Below the pieces are notes generated by a model. That model did no database searches, was not told where the DNA came from, and worked only from the letters and a program-made list of their open reading frames with translations. From contig JBAJFG010000330.1 of assembly GCA_037903475.1 (NCBI GenBank), forward strand, positions 372,001 to 436,000: a stretch of 64,000 nt of DNA, given 5' to 3'. Position numbers and translations under genes: made by a program. The stretch is from Ancylostoma caninum (lineage: Eukaryota; Nematoda; Chromadorea; Rhabditida; Ancylostomatidae). This document shows, piece after piece, positions 58,501 to 64,000 of the stretch (within the stretch, counting starts at the first letter, position 1; each line of letters opens with the position of its first letter).

Positions 58501-61500
58501 CAGCTAATGATGAGAGAGCTATAGCCATTTGAGCTGTAGAAGCAGCCTTCATCGTCTGAAGAATTGTGAATGCGTTTTCATCTACGATCTCCTTCACTGC
58601 TTCTGATACCGCGCAAGAAAGAACATCTGACACTTTCTTACTGATGTTAGCTTCATCGCCAGATTGCTGAATCGTACTTTCCACTGCAGCTACAATTGAT
58701 TTGGTCGCCAAACCACTGAAGGTAATCTTCTGTGAAGTCAAGTCGCGGACAACTGTTGCTACATTCTCTTCCTCTTGGTACTTACTGAGCAGTTTGACCA
58801 GCTCATTTTGTTCCTCGCTTGTAGCATTGACCCCGTGGAGAAACTGGAGATATCGGCGTTGATTTCTAATGATGTCTGCACCCTCTACTTGTTCTGATGG
58901 TTGTTCAACCACTGTTAGTTCTCCTTGCAGTTGTACTGACTCTTGTCCATACACCCGTGCAGAAGCAGATACCTCGTGAGTTGGCACCTGTGGGAGTGTT
59001 CGTGATGAAGCGCCCTCTTGTTTGTGTTTGTCGAAGTCTGCACTCATCACCTGGTTTTCAATAGCAAATCTTTGTCTCCAGGAGGCTCGTGACCTTTCCG
59101 GGACTGCAGCAGTAATAGCTTCGGAAGATTTTTGTTCAATCACAGATGGAACTTCTGTTTCCTCTTCTGTCGTTGCCTTCATGTGAGACATTAGAGCCTC
59201 CACTGACGCTAACGTCATCATTAACGTTGCTTCAGATGAAGTTTCACGACTTCTTACCATTGCAAAAGCGCTTTCATCGACAATCTCTCTGATTGCCAAC
59301 GTTAGCACTGTCCGCACAGCTTCCGGCAGTACCTGTCGCAGTTCTGCTTGATCGGGCGTTTTTTGCAGCACGTTTTCCACTGCTTTAACCAGAGTTCGAG
59401 TGGTGAAACCACTGAACCTGAGCCTTTCAGTCCGAAGAACATCGAGGAACTTCTGTACGGAGCCATCCTGTTGGTGGCGTTCTAGCGTTCTTTCCAGCGC
59501 AACATGTTCTTCCTGTGTGGCTTTCGTGGAGTACGCCATTTGGATATGATGGAAGCGCTGTCTTGTCGCTTCAGCATCTTCTTTCTCCTCCCTAGGTTGA
59601 GTTATTGTTCCAAAACTACCTTCACTGGAAGTTTCGGTTTTCCCGTACTGGGTTGCCAAACTATGTGCTTTCACATGCTCCGAGACAGGTAAACTTGCAG
59701 CACATTGCTCTTTGGATTCTTTCGATCTGAGCTCCATTAGAACCTTTTCTAACTCCACAGCAAATAGTCGTTGCGTGGATTCAAGCACGGCCAGTCGTCG
59801 CTGATAAGAAGCTTTATCTTCCGGACTTTTCGTCAAGGCTGAATCCACTGATGCTGAACTAATCTCCGCTGCCCTCATTTTTCCCTCCACTGATTGAGTG
59901 TGAGACACAGGCCATGAAGATGCAGCAGCATCAATATCGGCCACGGTCGTCCATGTGCCACTAACAACCTCTTCACTCGCAATTCGCTTGATCGCCTCGA
60001 TTTCTTCCTTAAGCTTTTCACGGAGCGTTGCTGCAATGCTCCAAGACTCTGTTGGTCCTTTAAACGCTTTGGATACAGCTGCTGTTAGAGTTGCAGCCGC
60101 AGCGCTACTAAGCGAATGTTGCGACTTGAGAACCATGGCTTTAACTATTTTGATCTCGGCGATCTCTTCATGCCTGGAGAGTTGGTTCAGAAGTTCTGCA
60201 ACTTGTTCTGATGATGCCCGGGTACGAAGACCAAGTAAGATTTGTTGCCGAATCGGCACTATCCTAGTGGCCTCTTCGTAGGCTGGAAGCGGGGCTGACA
60301 AAGTGGACCCCAAACTTCCCACTTGGGTACCTTCTCTACCAAACTCGTGAAGGTTGACTGAGGCCGATGCTGTTGAATCGCTTTTAATTACCCCGGAGCC
60401 TACGGCTTCATCTGGGCGAGAACATAGAGCAATGTCACGTGCCTCTGATGAAATTTGGAAAGTACCTTCTGCTCGTTCAGTGGACGCCACTTGTAGACTT
60501 CTTGTCTGTTCTAGATATTCACTTCTCCTCCATTGTGAGGAATGTTCTGTGAAATGTTCAGTGGATGCGGCCACCTTCATGGAACTTGCTACTGACACCT
60601 TGCTTTTCTCTTGGATTGCACCCGTTGCCTCTTCAAATTCACCCGTTTTCCAAGAACCGTACAATGACTCTTCACGTGGCTCATACGACAACAATGAGAT
60701 CACATCCTTCACAACCAGCGAGAGAGTGGACTGAATCGTCGCTTTTGGATGTTCTGAACTGTAAGCCGTATTGATTTCAACAGACTCTTCTTTGCTGCCC
60801 TGGCTTCTTAGAGAGGCACTCTCCATCACTGCAATCCGTCGAGCCAGCTCAGATGCTGCAGACATTTCCTCGTGTCGGATTCTTTTCACAGTTTCAGCTA
60901 CCTCTTCCGACGACGCTCTCATTGATGCTCCGCTTTTCAGCATTGGTGATTCGCTTACGGAAACAGATGTTTGCTCGGACTCTGGTGTCCTTGGTGTTAA
61001 AGACCCAAGCGACCCGAACAGTCCTGTGCTTTCGTCACTATACTGTCGGAAGACGTTCTCTTGTTTCGCCTGTAAACGGTCTTGCAGAGTTCCGCTATCG
61101 CTAGCTGCTTGTATCGGCTTGGTCAACATCATTTCATGATGTGAGGTGGCGATTTCAAGGGACTTATCTGCTGACGCGCCTTCTGGGACTTCAACAGTAC
61201 CCGTTTGCACTTCCTTTGCGGCATTTGACATCTCAGACGTCATGAATATTTGCGCTTCTCTGGATCCTATCATTTCTCTGGACATAGCCATGGACTCGTA
61301 GGATTTAGTGACCATCGTACGAGATGTGTCTTCGGCCCTCGCACTTGTATCCCATAGCCCGAACGTCTCTGCCTCTTCGGACAAATCAAGACGTTTCTGT
61401 TCTATTATTTGGGCTGAACTTCGGAACAAGCCCGTGACGACCTGTTCTTCGCTGTCAGTGGTGCTCCAGAGTCCACTTGCGGTCTCTTCGCTGGACTCGA

Positions 61501-64000
61501 GCACCGTTTGAGTGGTCTCGTCTCTACTAGGTACTTTCCTAAGTAGTCGAGACTGCTCAGAGACACTGTCGAACGACTTGGTTTCCTCCTCATAAGTGCT
61601 TTGTTGCATTGATGATCGAATCATCTGCTGTTGTTGTTGCATGGTCGATGCTTCTTGCTTTTGTTGTGTTGCTAGTTTTGCTACTTGAATTTGTTGTTGT
61701 ATCTCTTGCTTTGCATCTGTCATTGTTTCTTTGTCTTTTGCCTCTGTACCGCCTCTCACGTCTGCAAATAACATTTTATTATCCTACAGTCCAAATACTC
61801 GTACGGAAGCAGCAAGTTATAATAACATTAGCACGCACTAAACCATGCCGATAGCAGGCGAAACGAAAATTTGACACTACGTTTTAGTCTGTTTAGTAGC
61901 TTGTCAATTACGCATTGAACAGCCCTAGCAACACTGATCCATTAGCGATTTGAATCGGCCTAAAGCCACAAACTCTTCAGCATCACTTAGCTGTATCACC
62001 ACATGACCTTTCGTATAGCTCCGCTCTGCAAGTTTGTTTCGGTTACGCAGTGTTGTTGAGCTGAGCACTAAGCTAATACCTACATAGTTGCGAGCAGCAT
62101 TAGATATTTGCCTACGAGCGAAACTACCAGGGTAAGGGACAGTTCATGCAAGAAAAGCTCACCTGTAACAAGATGTTTGCTTGTCTCCAGACGTTCGAAG
62201 TCGTCGCTGTACTCCATCTGACGACTGTGAGCCTCGTAGTGCTTCTCGGAGGTAACGAGCTCCTCACGAGTGTGTTTTTCGTCGTGGATTTGACGAATAC
62301 GCTCACCAAGGTACAGACCAAGAGCAGCCATAGCGAAATTGCCCAACACTTGCTTGTACAGGAAGTACACGGTGACCTCAGCAGCGGCATCTTTTCGCCG
62401 TATACGCAAATCTTGATGAAAATTCTCATCACGTAATTTTTGGTGCTCAGAAAGCTTTGAGAGATGGAAGGAGGCGGATCTAAGGGTGGCCTGTGGCCAT
62501 GCTATTTGCGCTTCCCCACGTGGGGGTAAGAACGTTTTATAGTTGGTGAGGTGGAAGGATTTTTGTGTCGTACGAGTGTCTAGGTCTAATAACCCACCTG
62601 AGACCGCTTCAGCTAACGCGGCCGACGTGCTTCCATGTGCTCCTCCGGTGTTTTTCAGCATCACTGCACAGTGTTCCTGGGCGTTGCCATACTCTGCAAT
62701 GTGCGTGGTAGTCTCCTGTCGATGTCCATCTTGAACTTTGACGGCAGCCGTCTGAGTGGTGGCCCCCTTGCTCAACATCAGCGTTGATGTGATGACATGG
62801 CTTTCAGAAGCCCATGCGCGGAGTTGGTACGCACTGCTGTTGGCAGTTGCGATGCACTTCTGTACAGCCATTGAAGATGGATAGGAAGCTGCCTTCTGTA
62901 GTGCAAGGTGAGAGCTTATGGCAGTATCAGAAGCTGCTCTAGTTCGGAGCAGCTCTCCACGGACATGTTTGTCCTTAGCAATTCCTTCGGCGTACTGATC
63001 CTGTGCTCCTAGCGAATTCTGCAGGAAGATCACACTTGTGGCATGCTCTAAGGACATCTCGTTGAATTTCGCTGAAGCGCTAACAGTGTTTGAAGTCTTA
63101 GACGAACCCTGAACTCCAAGCATCTCACAAGCGTTGCTCAACGTAGTGCCAAGTGTGACATGTTCGAACTCTGCAGCGGAGGTGAAGAAGCTAGCTCCGT
63201 TGTGGTTGCTTTCCTTTCTCACCACTTTCGCTTCACCCGTGCTCGGCTTTGTGTTCTCGAATCCATACAGCATCATCGCCTGCTCTTCTTTCATCTCACG
63301 AAATTTGCCTTCAGATTTGGAGCGAGAAACGGCTGCCAAGTTGTTCTCAGTCCCCTGGTCTTTCTCACCTGGCTTGACGAGCTTCTGTAGACCAACGGTC
63401 ACATTTGCGTACTGCTCACTCAATTCTCTGCCAGAGTAGCTTTCACGCCAAATCGCCTTATCTTTTCTGACAACAGAGGCATCCTCAGAATCATCAGATG
63501 GAACCATGAAGGCAGAGGTGACTTCACATGACTCCTTTTTCATCACTGCTCGTTTAATGAACATCGTCAAAGGTTCGTAGTTGTTGGCGGTCTCGAACAC
63601 AACGTCGAAGTAGGAGTCAGACTCTTTCTTCACTAAGTCTACGATGGTTGGTGAACCGCCATTCCACTGTACGGACTCTTCAGAATCCGACTCATACCTC
63701 TTGCCCTCATGTCGGAAAGTCTTCTCACCTCTAAGGGTTACGCCCTGCATCTGCATCTCGTACTGACCGCCTTCAGCTTCTCTTTCCTGCATGACGACTT
63801 TCTTAGGTGGGGGCAGCTCCTCCGACGATTCGGATTCCAGCGCTCTTCCACGACGCTTGATGAGAGCTTCGCCTTTGAGCTTCTGCCCTTGCTGTTCCAT
63901 CTCGTAGTTTCCACCTTCAGCCTCGATTTCTCTAAGTTCTCTTTCAGCTTTAACTTCGCGTACTTCAACCTTCTGAAACAGTTCATCCTGGTGCATCTTA
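31402..64000 (-). CDS. Giant atypical copine-domain protein (CPNA-like), 5' end beyond the window
   Basis: Ten exons with matching phases, 5' to 3': 64000-62163 (open at the edge), 61761-42105, 37357-37178, 37121-37016, 36038-35904, 35834-35684, 34313-34239, 34178-34043, 33986-33887 and 31521-31402. About 22.5 kb of coding sequence, roughly 7,500 residues, is visible. An N-terminal region with a hydrophobic segment is followed by a very long repeat region and a C-terminal copine (VWA-like) domain. No C2 domain is seen, which is the pattern of nematode atypical copines (CPNA-1 to CPNA-5). CPNA-1 acts at integrin adhesion sites of body-wall muscle. A cpna-2 orthologue is my best guess, from family knowledge only. 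Transposons fill the introns of 2.4 and 4.7 kb. Small extra exons in those introns cannot be excluded. Confidence 0.88.
32105..32690 (+). repeat. 118-bp tandem array
   Basis: Units start at about 32162, 32280, 32397, 32515 and 32633, with a partial unit before the first. Spacing is 117-118 bp and identity about 75-85%. The ATCGATAAATCGAT words make each unit locally palindromic. Confidence 0.82.
32797..32870 (+). repeat. CA-rich microsatellite
   Basis: Irregular (ACAAACAC)/(CATACA) run next to the 118-bp array. Confidence 0.85.
33536..33643 (+). repeat. 53-55-bp tandem duplication
   Basis: TGAATTTAC(G/C)TCCACGG, a T-run and GTTTGTATGCTTCAG occur twice in tandem; the copies differ in one base and T-run length, so the duplication is recent. 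It lies in the copine gene's last intron. Confidence 0.9.
33887..37357 (-). CDS. Giant copine gene, copine-domain exons (seven exons)
   Basis: Exons 37357-37178, 37121-37016, 36038-35904, 35834-35684, 34313-34239, 34178-34043 and 33986-33887 splice in phase. The first encodes a basic linker ([15 protein letters not shown]). Then come the copine landmarks [102 protein letters not shown] and [15 protein letters not shown]. The metal site (MIDAS) is conserved: Asp-x-Thr-x-Ser in DYTKS, Thr in SGPTN and Asp in ADGQ. Such domains bind partner proteins, in CPNA-1 several M-line/dense-body proteins. Two splice sites are atypical: donor GTCGAG after 35904 and acceptor CTGAAG before 33986. Confidence 0.92.
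40254..40500. mobile_element. 247-bp MITE
   Basis: Inverted ends: GGGTAATTTATACCAGCTGC on the left and GGGCAATTTATACTGGATGC on the reverse-complemented right, continuing through GTGCG. The interior repeats CAGTCGCACGCATCC. Flanks TGATAA and TATAAG suggest a short TA-rich duplication but not an exact one. A Harbinger-type origin is possible. Its centre shares sequence with the dispersed repeat at 29890-30140. Confidence 0.68.
41251..41395. mobile_element. 145-bp palindromic MITE
   Basis: Two arms of about 58 bp (AGCTACATTTATA...GGATAAGAAAGGATAC) face each other around a 30-bp loop, about 85% identical. Transcribed, it would form a stable hairpin. Its right end coincides with the TTAA target of the next element. 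Confidence 0.85.
41395..41861. mobile_element. TTAA-flanked MITE, copy 3
   Basis: TTAA at 41395-41398 and 41858-41861 flanks a 459-bp core with inverted ends AGGCAGTGTCTCA (left) and AAGCAGTGTCTCA (right, reverse-complemented). No transposase. It shares the TTAAAGGCA terminus with copies 1 and 2. It inserted at the edge of the palindromic MITE. Confidence 0.82.
42105..61761 (-). CDS. Giant copine gene, single 19.66-kb repeat exon
   Basis: One uninterrupted frame of about 6,550 codons between ATTTGCAG (acceptor) and GTGGGT (donor). The start is Gln-rich (about 61590-61730). From 61.4 to 49.8 kb there are about 18 units of roughly 232 residues (695 bp). Each has an E-(Y/F)-G-x-E module, a helical part with ATSEER.EL..LL..Y, and an end module (E/D)E..(Y/F).(I/L)(W/Q). 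Units between about 58.7 and 55.2 kb alternate in two types (FSGxATK and FSxSxVREM), giving a 1,389-bp higher-order period. From about 47.1 to 42.7 kb come a dozen or so units of about 120 residues (361 bp) marked by RYGG..xLxTKSAxE, each apparently three related 40-residue pieces of likely beta structure. No Ig or FN3 domain is seen. Probably an elastic or spacer scaffold; function inferred. Confidence 0.9.
61762..62162 (-). other. Intron between the N-terminal and giant exons
   Basis: 401 bp, donor GTGAGC and acceptor TTTGCAG on the minus strand, phase 1. Nothing else seen in it. Confidence 0.8.
62163..64000 (-). CDS. Giant copine gene, N-terminal exon (partial)
   Basis: Open across the window edge; the ATG at 63996 is probably internal, since the frame has no stop before the edge. 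It ends at GTGAGC (donor) after KHLVT with one base of the next codon, which joins AC of the next exon as Asp. It begins with two imperfect repeats of about 52 residues, each with EAEGG-x-YEM-x-x-QG and [15 protein letters not shown] charged Ser/Glu-rich stretch follows, then segments repeating ASA.F..H.T..L. Near its end is a hydrophobic helix ([15 protein letters not shown]) that could be a membrane anchor, as described for the CPNA-1 N terminus, though its Lys and Asn make it borderline. The next 40 residues are charged and helical. Confidence 0.82.

Noticed and set aside
42089..61774. Many plus-strand frames of 60-200 codons opposite the giant exon
   Set aside because: They are complements of a biased, repetitive coding sequence; they have no domains, no splice context and recur with the repeats.
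1..64000. tRNA, rRNA or snoRNA genes
   Set aside because: I looked for B-box-like GGTTCGAATCC sequences and conserved boxes and found none I could support; a covariance-model search would settle this.

Overview
The window is eukaryotic DNA from a nematode, most likely a clade V (rhabditid/strongylid) species with large, transposon-filled introns. Four things support this. A ribosomal protein L37 gene closely matches the nematode form and has a TTTCAG acceptor directly before its ATG. Its intron holds a degenerate array of the nematode telomere hexamer TTAGGC. A BEL/Pao retroelement carries a phlebovirus-like envelope region, as known from nematode Cer elements. A giant gene ends in a copine domain, like the muscle copines (CPNA family) of C. 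elegans. The species cannot be named from the sequence.

Layout: 0.5-4.3 kb is a decayed CR1-like LINE ending in (TAAA)n. From 4.3 to 10.3 kb there is no gene, but there are several nonautonomous DNA transposons: a TTAA-flanked MITE, a long inverted repeat, a hAT element with an exact 8-bp target duplication, and a MULE-like element with an exact 9-bp duplication. At 10.44-16.22 kb lies rpl-37 (+), two coding exons separated by a 5.5-kb intron that contains the telomere-like array, a mariner-like element and a second TTAA MITE. At 18.07-27.82 kb lies a young 9.74-kb BEL/Pao element: two nearly identical 292-293-bp LTRs, a CCAGT target duplication, a tRNA-Gly-type primer site, a frameshifted gag, a continuous pol-env frame with one stop before the membrane anchor, and an extra zinc-knuckle ORF between env and the 3' LTR. 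From 27.8 to 31.4 kb there is another hAT element, a small hairpin element and dispersed repeats.

From 31.4 kb to the right edge, on the minus strand, one gene fills the rest of the window. Ten exons fit together with consistent splice phases. They comprise an N-terminal exon that runs off the edge, a single uninterrupted 19.66-kb exon, and eight short exons encoding a copine/VWA-like domain. About 7,500 residues are visible. The large exon is built from about 18 repeats of roughly 232 residues, partly in alternating A/B order, followed by about a dozen repeats of roughly 120 residues. By analogy with CPNA proteins this is probably a giant cytoskeletal or muscle-attachment scaffold, but that role is inferred.

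Only rpl-37 and the giant copine gene look like functional host genes. The most unusual items are the extra Gag-like zinc-knuckle ORF of the BEL element and the size and two-tier repeat structure of the giant exon.
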